A stretch of DNA of 64,000 nucleotides from Microbacterium fluvii (GTDB lineage Bacteria > Actinomycetota > Actinomycetes > Actinomycetales > Microbacteriaceae), in NCBI RefSeq assembly GCF_025515205.1, contig NZ_JAOPFX010000001.1, positions 868,001 to 932,000 on the forward strand. The letters run 5' to 3'. The translations under genes and the position numbers were made by a program. The notes beneath the pieces were generated by a model, which saw nothing but the letters and a program-made list of their open reading frames with translations, was not told where the DNA came from and did no database searches. Positions 26,138 through 35,656 of this stretch are shown here, piece after piece; position 1 is the stretch's first letter, and the number at the start of each line of letters is the position of its first letter.

Positions 26138-27538
26138 GTGACTCTGAGGCTCTACGACACCAAGGCGCAGGCGCTGCGCGACTTCGTGCCCCTGGACCCG
26201 GCGAACGTCACGATGTACGTGTGCGGCCCCACGGTGCAGTCGGGGCCCCACATCGGGCACCTTCGAGGGGCCCTGAGCTTCGACATCCTGCGCCGCTGGC
26301 TCACGTACCGCTTCACGCGCGTCACGTTCGTGCGCAACGTCACCGACATCGACGACAAGGTGCTCGCGAACGCGAGCCCGATCGAGCCATGGTGGGCGCT
26401 GGCCTACCGCATGGAGCTCGAATTCACCCGCGCGTACGGTGCCATCGGCGTGCTGCCGCCCACCTACGAGCCGCGGGCCACGGCATCCATCCCGCAGATG
26501 ATCGAGCTCATCGAGCGCCTCATCGCGGCGGGGCACGCCTACCCCGCCGAGGGGAGCGTGTACTTCGACGTGCGCTCGTGGGCGGAGTACGGCGAGCTGA
26601 CCAACCAGCGCCCCGACGCGATGGATTCGTCGCCCGACACGGATGCCGGCAAGCGCGACGCGCTCGACTTCGCACTGTGGAAGGCGGTCAAGCCCGGCGA
26701 GCCGACGTCCGCGACGTGGGAGTCGCCGTGGGGGGCGGGTCGCCCGGGCTGGCACATCGAGTGCTCCGCGATGAGCAGACGCTACCTCGGCGGCGAGTTC
26801 GACATCCACGGCGGCGGTCTCGACCTGCGCTTCCCGCACCACGAGAACGAGCTCGCGCAGTCGCGCGCGGCCGGCGACGCGTTCGCCCGCTACTGGGTGC
26901 ACAACGGGCTGGTCACCGTCGGCGACCAGAAGATGTCGAAGTCGCTGGGCAACTTCCTGCTCGCCCACGACGTGCTCGCCCGCCACGACCCGCTCGTCGT
27001 GCGCTACGCCCTGGGGGCTGCGCACTACCGGTCGAGCCTGGATCTGACCGAGGCGTCGTTCGCCGAGGCGGATGCCGCGCTCGAGCGCATCCGCACGTTC
27101 CAGCAGCGCGCGGCCCGCGTGCTCGGCGAGCAGAGCTGGCTGACCGCCGCAGAGCTTCCCGCGGCCTTCGCCGAGGCGATGGACGACGACCTCGGCGTGC
27201 CGCAGGCGCTCGCCGTCGTGCACGAGCGAGTGCGGGCAGGCAACACCGCGCTCGACGCCGGCGACCGTGCCGCGGCCGCAGAGGCGGCCGTGCAGGTGGG
27301 GCGCATGACCGGGATCCTGGGGCTCAACCCCGAGGATCCGCAGTGGCGCACTCAGGGCGGGGCGGCCGAGACGGCGGCCCTGGACGCCCTCGTGCGCGAG
27401 ATGATCACGCAGCGCGCAGACGCGCGCGCACAGAAGGACTGGGCGGCAGCCGACCGCATCCGCGACGCGATCGCGGCGGCCGGCATCGTCCTCGAAGACG
27501 GTCCCGACGGGACCCATTGGAGTGTGAACGATGGCTAA
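26138..27538 (+). CDS. cysS: Cysteinyl-tRNA synthetase
   Basis: A 466-aa class I synthetase that charges tRNA-Cys. The HIGH-type motif is GPHIGHLRG near residue 34, and the zinc-site cysteine in YVCGPTV is near 29. The [10 protein letters not shown] block with the second zinc Cys lies near 205 and the KMSKS motif (QKMSKSLGN) near 267. Length and order fit CysS and not the related mycothiol ligase MshC. The GTG start and a stop that overlaps the rlmB start by 8 bp indicate cotranscription with rlmB. Confidence 0.97.
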   Translation: MTLRLYDTKAQALRDFVPLDPANVTMYVCGPTVQSGPHIGHLRGALSFDILRRWLTYRFTRVTFVRNVTDIDDKVLANASPIEPWWALAYRMELEFTRAYGAIGVLPPTYEPRATASIPQMIELIERLIAAGHAYPAEGSVYFDVRSWAEYGELTNQRPDAMDSSPDTDAGKRDALDFALWKAVKPGEPTSATWESPWGAGRPGWHIECSAMSRRYLGGEFDIHGGGLDLRFPHHENELAQSRAAGDAFARYWVHNGLVTVGDQKMSKSLGNFLLAHDVLARHDPLVVRYALGAAHYRSSLDLTEASFAEADAALERIRTFQQRAARVLGEQSWLTAAELPAAFAEAMDDDLGVPQALAVVHERVRAGNTALDAGDRAAAAEAAVQVGRMTGILGLNPEDPQWRTQGGAAETAALDALVREMITQRADARAQKDWAAADRIRDAIAAAGIVLEDGPDGTHWSVNDG

Positions 27539-28517
27539 GCCTGGGCGCCCCGGCGCGAGCAAGGGCGGCAAGGGCCCCACGAAGGGCTCTGGCGGCAAGA
27601 ACAAGAGGTCTCTCGAGGGGCGTGGGCCCACGCCCAAGGCGGAGGACCGCGCCTGGCACCCCGCGGGCAAGCGCAAGGCCGCGGCCGAGCGCTATGCCGC
27701 GGCGGGCGGCAAGGGCCGCCCCGGCGGGGCCGGCGGCAGGCCGCGTCAGGCCAAGAAAGAAGACGACACCGAGACCGTCACCGGCCGCAACAGCGTGCTC
27801 GAGGCCCTGCGCGCGAAGATCCCCGCGACGGCGTTCTACATCGCCCAGCGCGTGGAGATGGACGACCGCGTCAAGGAGATGCTCGCCATCGCGACGCACC
27901 GCGACATCCCCGTGCTCGAGGTCACGCGCCCCGAGCTCGACCGCATGGCCGGCTTCGACGGCGTGCACCAGGGCGTCGCCATCAAGGTGCCCCCGTACGA
28001 GTACGCGCACCCGCAGGACCTGCTCGAAGAGATCATCGACCGCGGCGAGACCCCGCTGCTGGTGGCCCTCGACGGCGTGACCGACCCGCGCAACCTCGGG
28101 GCGATCATCCGCTCGACGGCGGCGTTCGGCGGCCAGGGGCTCATCCTGCCGCAGCGCCGATCGGCCAGCGTGAACTCGGCGGCGTGGAAGACGAGTGCGG
28201 GCGCCGTCGCGCGCGTGCCGGTCGCGCTCGCGGCCAACCTCACCGCGACGCTCAAGGAGTTCAAGAAGCAGGGCGTGTTCGTGCTGGGCCTGGACGGCGG
28301 GGGCGACGTGTCGCTGCCGGCGCTGGAGCTCGCCGACCGCCCGGTCGTGATCGTCGTGGGCTCGGAGGGCAAGGGGCTCTCGCGTCTGGTGACCGAGACG
28401 TGCGACCAGGTCGTCTCGATCCCGATCTCCTCCAGCACAGAATCGCTCAACGCCGGCATCGCCGCCTCGGTGGCGCTGTATCAGGTGGCGACCCTGAGGC
28501 AGGCCGCGGCATCCTGA
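27531..28517 (+). CDS. rlmB: 23S rRNA 2'-O-methyltransferase RlmB (SpoU/TrmH family)
   Basis: A 328-aa rRNA methyltransferase that modifies G2251 in the E. coli numbering. Residues 1-75 are a lysine/glycine/proline-rich, probably disordered RNA-binding extension. The substrate-binding domain begins at ETVTGRNSVLEALRAKIP near 80. The SPOUT domain has the knotted motifs ALDGVTDPRNLGAIIRST near 180, VIVVGSEGKGLSRLV near 280 and IPISSSTESLNAGIAASVALY near 300. It overlaps the cysS end, an order conserved in actinobacteria. Confidence 0.96.
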   Translation: MAKPGRPGASKGGKGPTKGSGGKNKRSLEGRGPTPKAEDRAWHPAGKRKAAAERYAAAGGKGRPGGAGGRPRQAKKEDDTETVTGRNSVLEALRAKIPATAFYIAQRVEMDDRVKEMLAIATHRDIPVLEVTRPELDRMAGFDGVHQGVAIKVPPYEYAHPQDLLEEIIDRGETPLLVALDGVTDPRNLGAIIRSTAAFGGQGLILPQRRSASVNSAAWKTSAGAVARVPVALAANLTATLKEFKKQGVFVLGLDGGGDVSLPALELADRPVVIVVGSEGKGLSRLVTETCDQVVSIPISSSTESLNAGIAASVALYQVATLRQAAAS

Positions 28518-28586
28518 CGCATGCGAGGGAATGAACCGGATGCGGTCGCGATTGCATCTGGTGACCCACCCGTCGAAAGGACACCC

Positions 28587-29225
28587 ATGGCTCGTATCGC
28601 CGTCATCGGAGGAACCGGCTACGCCGGACGCAACATCGTCGCCGAGGCGGTGAACCGAGGCCACACCGTCGTGTCGGTCGCGCGCACCCTGCCCGCCGAG
28701 CGCGTCGAGGGCGTGACCTATGTCGAGGGGACCCTGCTCGACGTGCCGTCGCTCGTGGCCGAGCTCGAGGGCGTCGACGTCGTCGTGGTGGCCACCTCGC
28801 CCCGCGGCGACATGGCAGGCAAGATGCGCCCGGCGATCGCCGAGCTCGTCGCGGCGCTGCCGGCCGACGTGCGCGTGGGCGTCGTGGGCGGCGCGGGCGG
28901 CAGCCTGTCGGAGCCCGGCGGCGCACGCCTGGTCGACCTCGACTTCCCCGAGGAGTACAAGGGCGAGGCGCTCGAGGCCATCGGCGTGCTCGACGACCTT
29001 CGGGCCACCCCCGCCGAGCGCGACTGGTTCTTCGTGCACCCGGCGGAGATCTTCGGCGCCTGGAACCCGGGGGAGCGCACCGGCTCCTACCGCACCGGCG
29101 GAGACGTCGTCGTGCGCGATGCCGAAGGCGTCTCGAATCTCTCCGGCGCCGACCTCGGCGTCGTCTTCGTCGACGAGATCGAGCAGCCGAAGCACTCCCG
29201 CGAGCGCTTCACCGTCGGCTACTGA
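28587..29225 (+). CDS. NAD(P)-binding NmrA/YwnB-like oxidoreductase
   Basis: A 212-aa short-chain, NAD(P)H-binding protein. The dinucleotide motif is IAVIGGTGYAGRNIV at residues 3-17, and VVVVATSPRGDM near 72 and VGVVGGAGGS near 100 complete the Rossmann fold. It lacks the SDR YxxxK pair, so it fits the atypical NmrA-like group that may sense rather than reduce. The ATG at 28587 has AAAGGA 6 nt upstream; the frame is open earlier to 28521 but without a ribosome site. Its 3' end overlaps the convergent YdcF-like gene by 17 bp. Confidence 0.85.
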   Translation: MARIAVIGGTGYAGRNIVAEAVNRGHTVVSVARTLPAERVEGVTYVEGTLLDVPSLVAELEGVDVVVVATSPRGDMAGKMRPAIAELVAALPADVRVGVVGGAGGSLSEPGGARLVDLDFPEEYKGEALEAIGVLDDLRATPAERDWFFVHPAEIFGAWNPGERTGSYRTGGDVVVRDAEGVSNLSGADLGVVFVDEIEQPKHSRERFTVGY

Positions 29226-29850
29226 CCGACTCCGCGACCTCTGGGCGCCGCGCGGCCACCCGCCCGGCGCCCAGGTCGTAGGCCACCAGAGCGATGCGCA
29301 GCGCGCCGAGCTCGAACAACATGAAGTCGCGCGTCGTGGCGAGCCGGCCGACCAGCTCGGGCGCCTGCGCCGCGAGGTAGCGGCGCGCCCGGCGCGCGTG
29401 CGCCGTGTTCGACGCGATGCGGATCGTGCGCGCCCTCCTCAGCAGCGGGAGGGCGAAGTCGATATTCTGCCAGGTCGTCTCGGCCTGCTCTTCGAGCACG
29501 ACGCGCTCACGCGGCACGCCGAGTCGGTCGACGGCGTAGTCGGCCATCACCGCCGCCTCGCTGCGGCCGCCTCGAACGGCGGCCCCCGAGAACACGAACG
29601 TCGCCGCCGTGGGATCCGGCACCGAGCGCACCGCGATGCGCGTGCGCCAGCGCTGCACGGCGTTGACGCCGCCGCGCCGCGATGAGCGGAAGCCCAGCAC
29701 GAGCACGACGTCGTCGCCGTCGAGCGCGACGATCGGATGGTGGGGATACCCGCGCCGGGAGTCCATCCACGTGAGAGCCTCAGCGGCCAGCAGGGCGCTC
29801 GCGCCGACGAGCGCGGCGCCGACGACGAGCGGATGCCGCAGCATCCGCAT
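29209..29850 (-). CDS. YdcF-family (DUF218) envelope protein
   Basis: A 213-aa DUF218/SanA-like protein. An N-terminal membrane helix (about 8-27) is followed by the conserved core IVALDGDDVVLVLGFRSS (with the usual D-x-x-x-V-L-G), TFVFSGAAVRGGRSEAAVM, VLEEQAETTWQNIDF and IASNTAHARRARRYLA. The family acts in the envelope, probably on peptidoglycan or polysaccharide precursors, but the reaction is not established. The ATG at 29850 overlaps the upstream DUF4032 stop (TGATG), so the two are coupled. It converges on the NmrA-like gene. Confidence 0.83.
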   Translation of the reverse strand: MRMLRHPLVVGAALVGASALLAAEALTWMDSRRGYPHHPIVALDGDDVVLVLGFRSSRRGGVNAVQRWRTRIAVRSVPDPTAATFVFSGAAVRGGRSEAAVMADYAVDRLGVPRERVVLEEQAETTWQNIDFALPLLRRARTIRIASNTAHARRARRYLAAQAPELVGRLATTRDFMLFELGALRIALVAYDLGAGRVAARRPEVAESVSSRR

Positions 29851-31169
29851 CACACCAGATCGCGCCAGTCGACGGCCTCTTCGTCGTCGCCCTCGTCGAA
29901 GTCGAGCGGAGTGCCGCTGGCGGTGATCACGGGGATCGACATGGTCTCGGTCACCGGGCCCATGACGGTCGCCTCGTCGCGGCGATGCCGCAGCACGTTC
30001 TCGATGTAGCTCGAGAGGGCTTCGGCCAGGGGCACCGATTTGCCCCTTCCCTGCGAGAGGTACCAGCGGTGCTCGAGCAGCTGGTGGAACACCTCGGCGG
30101 GCTCGAGCTTGGCGCGCAACTCGAACGGCACGGCCTTCACGACCGGCTCGAACACACGCGTGAGCCACTCGTGGGCCACCATCTCCTCATCGTCGCCGAG
30201 CCGCGAGATCCTGGCGCGGAACTCGTCGAGGTCGTTGAGCAGGCGCCTGGCCTGGTTCTCTTCGACGTCGAGTCCGGTCAGCCGAAGCAGGCGTCGCTGG
30301 TGGTGGCCGGCATCGACGACCTTGGGCTGGATCGAGACCCTGGTGCCGTCGTCGGTCGTCTGGATCGACATCTCGCCGATGTCGAACCCCAGTTCGTTCA
30401 GGCGCTGCACGCGCTCGCTGATGCGCCACGACTCGTCGAAGGCGAAGGTCTCCTCGTCGGTGAGGGCGGCCCACAGCAGGCGATACGACGAGACGATGCC
30501 GTCGGCGATCTCGAGAGCATCGACGCCGCCTTCGAGGCGTCCGCCGGCTTCGAGGTCCATGATCTCGCCGGCGATGTTGGTGCGGGCGACCTCGAGATCG
30601 TGCTCGCGCTGCCCGCGGGTGAGGCCGCCCTCATGCAGCTCGCCGGTCTCGGCGTCGACGAGGTAGGCGGCGAAGGCGCCGGCGTCGCGGCGGAACAGCG
30701 TGTTCGACAGCGACACGTCGCCCCAGAAGAAGCCGACGTTGTGCAGGCGCACCAGCAGCACTGCGAGGGCGTCGACGAGCCGGCCGGCGGTGTGCGGGCG
30801 CAGCGTCTGGGTGAAAAGGGCCCGGTAGGGCAGCGAGAAGCGCAGGTGCGCCGTGACCAGGGCGGCCGGGAGGGGGCGGCCTGCGGCATCCGTCCGCCCA
30901 GCGATCACCGCGACGCGTTCGACGCACGGGGCGTCGAGGCGGGCGAGGTTGCCGAGCATGTCGTACTCGCGGCGGGCCATCTCGGCGGTGGTCTCTTTGA
31001 TGGCCACGACCCGGCCGGACAGGTTCGCGAAGCGCACGAGGTGGCGCGAGATGCCCTTGGGCAGGAACACGATCGTCGACGAAGGCCATTCGGCCAGCGG
31101 CGTCGACCACGGCAGCGCCAGGAGCCCCGGATCGACCGAGCTGGCGGTGATGCTGAGCGAGGTGGGCAT
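29850..31169 (-). CDS. DUF4032 protein with kinase-like N-terminal half
   Basis: A 439-aa actinobacterial DUF4032 protein. The N-terminal half resembles lipopolysaccharide/Kdo kinases. The catalytic-loop-like segment is GFFWGDVSLSNTLFRRD near residue 145, with an Asp and downstream Asn, and the metal-binding-like YLVDAETGE is near 170. A Lys in VVAIKETTAEM near 55 with an E further on could be the ATP-site Lys. The C-terminal half (DUF4032 proper, about 250-400) includes EMVAHEWLTRVFEPVV and HRWYLSQGRGK. It could phosphorylate a sugar or envelope target. Start: ATG 31169. Confidence 0.78.
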   Translation of the reverse strand: MPTSLSITASSVDPGLLALPWSTPLAEWPSSTIVFLPKGISRHLVRFANLSGRVVAIKETTAEMARREYDMLGNLARLDAPCVERVAVIAGRTDAAGRPLPAALVTAHLRFSLPYRALFTQTLRPHTAGRLVDALAVLLVRLHNVGFFWGDVSLSNTLFRRDAGAFAAYLVDAETGELHEGGLTRGQREHDLEVARTNIAGEIMDLEAGGRLEGGVDALEIADGIVSSYRLLWAALTDEETFAFDESWRISERVQRLNELGFDIGEMSIQTTDDGTRVSIQPKVVDAGHHQRRLLRLTGLDVEENQARRLLNDLDEFRARISRLGDDEEMVAHEWLTRVFEPVVKAVPFELRAKLEPAEVFHQLLEHRWYLSQGRGKSVPLAEALSSYIENVLRHRRDEATVMGPVTETMSIPVITASGTPLDFDEGDDEEAVDWRDLV

Positions 31170-31189
31170 GCGTGGTCTCCGGGGGAATG

Positions 31190-31227
31190 CCGCGGCGCGG
31201 GCGGTCTGAGACTCGCCCGCGCCGCGG
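31190..31227 (-). terminator. Terminator-like hairpin after the UgpC/MsiK gene
   Basis: CCGCGGCGCGGGCG (31190-31203) pairs perfectly over 14 bp with CGCCCGCGCCGCGG (31214-31227). It lies 12 bp beyond the ugpC-like stop. No long U-run follows, which is common in high-GC actinobacteria. Confidence 0.75.
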
Positions 31228-31239
31228 TCGGATGTGCGA

Positions 31240-32337
<1,098 letters not shown>

Positions 32338-32341
32338 TTTT

Positions 32342-32427
32342 ATCTCCTTCACCGGCAGGTACGTGCCGGACGATCCGTAGTGATGGATTGAGCGGGGGCT
32401 TGGCCCGCACGCCCCCGGGAGGGACGT
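32342..32427 (-). promoter_or_regulatory. Two-hairpin leader of the MsiK-type ATPase gene
   Basis: The predicted 5' UTR folds into two hairpins. One is CGGGGGC (32393-32399) with GCCCCCG (32411-32417). The other is CCGGCA (32352-32357) with TGCCGG (32364-32369), ending only a few bases from the ribosome site. A conserved msiK RNA motif is known upstream of actinobacterial msiK genes. This leader is a candidate, but I cannot confirm the family by eye. Confidence 0.45.
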
Positions 32428-32577
32428 GCTCTCAGTATGGCATGTCGGGGTCTCTGCGGGCCTGGTGCGCACCGGGATGATGGCACCTGTGTGGGCATTT
32501 CCCAGGGTCTCTCGTTAACATCGACACGGCCCTTCCCCCGAAAGCGGCCCGGGTGTCAATCCCTTCCGAGAGGTCCC

Positions 32578-33507
32578 ATGTCCAGCGACGAGAGTCCCAC
32601 GCCGTCGAACGAGCGCCGCGAGGCGGTGCGCGAAAAGGCGATGCAGGTGCACACGCAGCAGTCCCGCGCGCGGATGCTGCGCCGCGGCGCCATCGGTGTG
32701 GCCCTGGTCGCCGCAGTCGCGGTGGCCGCTGTCGTGGTGACCTCCACGGTCGCCTCGTCTGTCAAGCCCAACCTGTCGCCCGCCGAGGTCGAAGACGACG
32801 GCTTCGCCGTGACCTCGTTCACCGGTGTGGCCGGGGTCACCAGTGCGATCTCCGACGATGCCACGCCGACGCCGACCGAGACGCCCGCCGCCGACGAGAC
32901 GCCTGCGGCGGCCGAGCCGACCCAGGCCGCCGTCGACATCCGCGTCTACGTCGACTACCTCTCCGCCGGGTCGGGCACCTTCCAGCAGACCAACGTGCAG
33001 CAGCTGGCCAAGTGGGTCGACAGCGGCGCCGTGACCCTCTCGTACCACCCGGTGGCGATGCTGACGGCCAAGTCGAACGGCACGAAGTACTCGCTGCGCG
33101 CGGCCAGCGCGGTCGCCTGCGTCGCGACCTACGCCCCCGACAGCCTGTCGGCCTACAACCACACGCTGCTCACCCAGCAGCCCGACGTCGACAGCGCCGG
33201 CTACACCGACACCGAGCTCGCCGACATGGCGCAGGCCTCTGGCGCGAAGAACCCGAAGGTCGTGCGCGCCTGCATCGAAGACGAGAAGTACCTCTCGTGG
33301 GCGAAAGAGGCCACCGAGCGGGCGCTGAACGGCATCCCCGACACCGACGGCGTCGTGCTCACCGGCACGCCCACGGTGCTCGTGAACGGCGTGCCCTACA
33401 TCGGCGCGCTCGATGACGCGCAGGAGTTCTCGCAGTTCGTGCTCACCAGCGCCAGCGACGCCTACTATCAGGCGACGCCCACCCCCACGCCGTCGCCGAC
33501 CGACTGA
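32578..33507 (+). CDS. Membrane-anchored DsbA-like thioredoxin-fold protein lacking the CxxC motif
   Basis: A 309-aa protein. A cytoplasmic N-terminus is followed by one membrane helix (about 37-59), a Thr/Pro/Ala-rich linker (TPTPTETPAADETPA, about 95-118) and a DsbA/thioredoxin_4-like domain (about 122-300). Where relatives read VYVDYxCPxCGxFxxTN, this one reads VYVDYLSAGSGTFQQTN near residue 125, so both active-site cysteines are replaced. The rest of the fold is kept: SLRAASAVACVATYAPD with one Cys, and the cis-Pro loop GTPTVLVNGVPYIG near 260. It cannot be a normal disulfide oxidase. It ends in a TPTPTPSPTD tail. A TAACAT -10-like element lies near 32516. Confidence 0.85.
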   Translation: MSSDESPTPSNERREAVREKAMQVHTQQSRARMLRRGAIGVALVAAVAVAAVVVTSTVASSVKPNLSPAEVEDDGFAVTSFTGVAGVTSAISDDATPTPTETPAADETPAAAEPTQAAVDIRVYVDYLSAGSGTFQQTNVQQLAKWVDSGAVTLSYHPVAMLTAKSNGTKYSLRAASAVACVATYAPDSLSAYNHTLLTQQPDVDSAGYTDTELADMAQASGAKNPKVVRACIEDEKYLSWAKEATERALNGIPDTDGVVLTGTPTVLVNGVPYIGALDDAQEFSQFVLTSASDAYYQATPTPTPSPTD

Positions 33508-33513
33508 TCGGGC

Positions 33514-33588
33514 TGGAGCCGCCTGTCGGATTCGAACCGACGACCTTCGCTTTACAAGAGCGCTGCGCTACCACTGCGCCAAGGCGGC
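33514..33588 (-). tRNA. tRNA-Thr (anticodon TGT)
   Basis: A full cloverleaf on the minus strand. Acceptor GCCGCCT pairs with AGGCGGC, the D arm is GCGC/GCGC, the anticodon loop CTTGTAA gives anticodon TGT, and the T arm is GTCGG-TTCGAAT-CCGAC. Encoded CCA follows the T discriminator. The top pair of the anticodon stem is a G-A mismatch. It reads ACA/ACG-type threonine codons. Confidence 0.95.
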
Positions 33589-33659
33589 GTGCCGCGCGTG
33601 CGCGGCGTCGTCGAGTCTAGTCGGCCGCAGGCCCCTCGCCCGCCCGGCATGATGGAGGG

Positions 33660-34613
33660 GTGACCCGCACCCGCATCCCCATCTGGACGGCGTTGGCGGG
33701 GGCGGTGCTCATCGGCGTGCTCACGGCGCTGCAGGCCCGCATCAACGGACAGCTGGGCGTGCGGCTCGAAGACGGCTTCGTCGCGGCCGTCATCTCGTTC
33801 GGGTCCGGGCTCGTGCTGCTCGTTCTTCTCTCGCTGGCCCTTCCCGCCGGTCGCCGCGGCTTCCGCACGCTGCGCTCTCAGCTGCGCGCCCGCAGCATCC
33901 CGGTCTGGATGCTGTGCGGCGGCGTCGCGGGAGCCCTCACGGTCGCCACCCAGGGCCTGGCCGTCGGCATCATCGGCGTGGCGCTGTTCACCGTCGGGGT
34001 CGTTGCAGGTCAGGCCGTGTGCGGACTGGTGCTCGACCGCACCGGATTCGGCCCGGCCGGCGCCGTCGCGGTCACCCCCGCGCGCGTGGCCGGCGGCGCG
34101 CTCGCCCTCGTCGCGGCCGGCATCTCGCTCACCGGCGGGGGAGCGAGGCAGGTGCCGACGTGGATGCTGGTGCTGCCGCTGCTGGTGGGGGTCGGCCTCT
34201 CATGGCAGCAGGCGACCAACGGGCGCCTGCGTCAGCGGCTGGGCACGCCGTTGACGGCGACGCTGGTCAACTTCGTCGGGGGCACGCTCGTGCTGGCGAT
34301 CGCCGCCCTCGTGCACGTCGCCGTCGTGGGGCCGCCGGCATCGCTGCCGACCGACCCCTGGCTGTACCTGGGCGGGGCGACCGGAGTGCTCTACATCTTC
34401 CTGAGCGCCGCCATCGTCTCGTACACGGGCGTGCTGCTGCTGGGCCTCGCCTCGGTCGTGGGGCAGCTGGGCACGGCCCTGCTCATGGACACGCTGTGGC
34501 CCGCCCCCGCGAGCCCCGGGCTTGCGATCGAACTGGCGATGGTGCTCGTGGCGTTCGCCTCGGTGGTCGTCGCGGCCGTGCCGTGGCGCAGTGTGCTGCG
34601 GCGTCGGGGCTAG
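33660..34613 (+). CDS. DMT-family transporter (DUF606/YdcZ-like)
   Basis: A 317-aa membrane protein with about ten helices in two repeats, each starting with the DUF606 signature: GVLTALQARINGQLGVRLEDGFVAA near residue 20 and GVGLSWQQATNGRLRQRLGTPLTAT near 180. Q-x-x-x-N-x-x-L is kept in both. Function of the family is not established; export of small compounds is assumed from the DMT fold. The start is a GTG at 33660, just after the tRNA. Its 3' end overlaps the convergent nitroreductase gene by 4 bp. Confidence 0.87.
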   Translation: MTRTRIPIWTALAGAVLIGVLTALQARINGQLGVRLEDGFVAAVISFGSGLVLLVLLSLALPAGRRGFRTLRSQLRARSIPVWMLCGGVAGALTVATQGLAVGIIGVALFTVGVVAGQAVCGLVLDRTGFGPAGAVAVTPARVAGGALALVAAGISLTGGGARQVPTWMLVLPLLVGVGLSWQQATNGRLRQRLGTPLTATLVNFVGGTLVLAIAALVHVAVVGPPASLPTDPWLYLGGATGVLYIFLSAAIVSYTGVLLLGLASVVGQLGTALLMDTLWPAPASPGLAIELAMVLVAFASVVVAAVPWRSVLRRRG

Positions 34614-35158
34614 GGCATCCTCGAGAGCACCTTGGCGGCATCCAGCCCCTTGCGGCGCCCTCCGCGGGCCTTGGCCGGCTTTCCGCCCACATAGAGCCAG
34701 CCGAGCAGCTCCTCGTTCTTGCGCAGCCCGTGTGCCTTCGCGACCGCCTTGGCGCGCGTGTAGTGCCCCGTGCGCCAGATGACGCCCCACCCCGCCTCGT
34801 CGAGCAGCAGGCTCAGCATGTGGGCGACCCCGGAGGCCACGGCCTCCTGCTCCCACCTGGGCACCTTGTCGCTCTTGCGGTAGTCGGCCACCACGGCGAT
34901 CAGCAGCGGCGCGCGCAGCGGCTTGCTCGAGGGCTTCTTGTCGCCCTCCGCCTTCGCGATCGCCTTGCCGAGCTTGTCGCGGTCGGCCCCGCGCAGCACG
35001 ATCAGCCGCCACGGACGCAGCGACGAGTGGTCGGCCACGCGGCCGGCCGCCGAAACCAGCTCGGCGAGCTCGTCGTCGGAGGGGGCCTCATCGGTCACCT
35101 TCGACCACGAGCGGCGCGCACGCACGGCCTCGAGTGCGGGAGACGACGGGCGGGTCAT
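34610..35158 (-). CDS. Nitroreductase-family protein
   Basis: A 182-aa FMN-dependent nitroreductase-fold protein. The N-terminal FMN phosphate site is ARRSWSKVTD near residue 13. SSLRPWRLIVLRG near 43 and the FMN-contacting EQEAVASGVAHMLSLLLDEAGWGVIW near 103-128 are clear. The family reduces quinones, flavins or nitro compounds; the substrate here is unknown. A lysine/arginine-rich C-terminus (KPAKARGGRRKG) departs from the norm. The start overlaps the msrB stop (ATGA), giving a coupled redox pair. Confidence 0.86.
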   Translation of the reverse strand: MTRPSSPALEAVRARRSWSKVTDEAPSDDELAELVSAAGRVADHSSLRPWRLIVLRGADRDKLGKAIAKAEGDKKPSSKPLRAPLLIAVVADYRKSDKVPRWEQEAVASGVAHMLSLLLDEAGWGVIWRTGHYTRAKAVAKAHGLRKNEELLGWLYVGGKPAKARGGRRKGLDAAKVLSRMP

Positions 35159-35568
35159 GCCTCGGCGTCGCCGTCGGCCGCGAACGACAGCGACAGCGAG
35201 TTCATGCAGTAGCGGTCGCCGGTGGGGGTGCCGAACCCGTCGGGGAACACGTGACCGAGGTGCGAGCCGCAGTTCGCGCAGCGCACCTCGGTGCGCACCA
35301 TGCCGTGGCTGCGGTCATCGATCAGCTCGACCGCCTCCGGACGCACCGATTCGTAGAAGCTCGGCCAGCCGCAGTGCGAGTCGAACTTGGTGCCGCTGCG
35401 GAACAGCTCGGCCCCGCATGCGGCGCAGGTGTAGAGCCCTGCACGATGCTCATCGAGCAGCTCGCCGGTCCACGCGCGCTCGGTGCCTGCCTGGCGCAGC
35501 ACGGCGTACTGCTCGGGCGAGAGCTCCTCGCGCCACTGGTCGTCGGACTTCTGCACGGCGTAACTCAT
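35155..35568 (-). CDS. msrB: Peptide methionine-R-sulfoxide reductase
   Basis: A 137-aa enzyme that reduces methionine-R-sulfoxide in proteins. Zinc-binding CxxC pairs are CAACG near residue 48 and CANCG near 97. SHCGWPSFY near 70, HLGHVFPDG near 105 and the catalytic cysteine in RYCMNSLSL near 120 are all intact. The ATG at 35568 has an excellent GGAGGA 6 nt upstream, ruling out the longer frame. It is followed by the overlapping nitroreductase gene. Confidence 0.96.
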   Translation of the reverse strand: MSYAVQKSDDQWREELSPEQYAVLRQAGTERAWTGELLDEHRAGLYTCAACGAELFRSGTKFDSHCGWPSFYESVRPEAVELIDDRSHGMVRTEVRCANCGSHLGHVFPDGFGTPTGDRYCMNSLSLSFAADGDAEA

Positions 35569-35656
35569 GGGTTCCTCCTCGTTCGCTACCCCATTCAACC
35601 CCAGCACGGCTGCGGCTGTTCCGCGGCGGCTGGGTGTTCGCCACGAGAATGGGGGG

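Noticed and set aside
28521..28586. N-terminal extension of the NmrA-like gene
   Set aside because: The frame is open but has no ribosome site, and the dinucleotide-binding motif begins three residues after the ATG at 28587, which has AAAGGA upstream.
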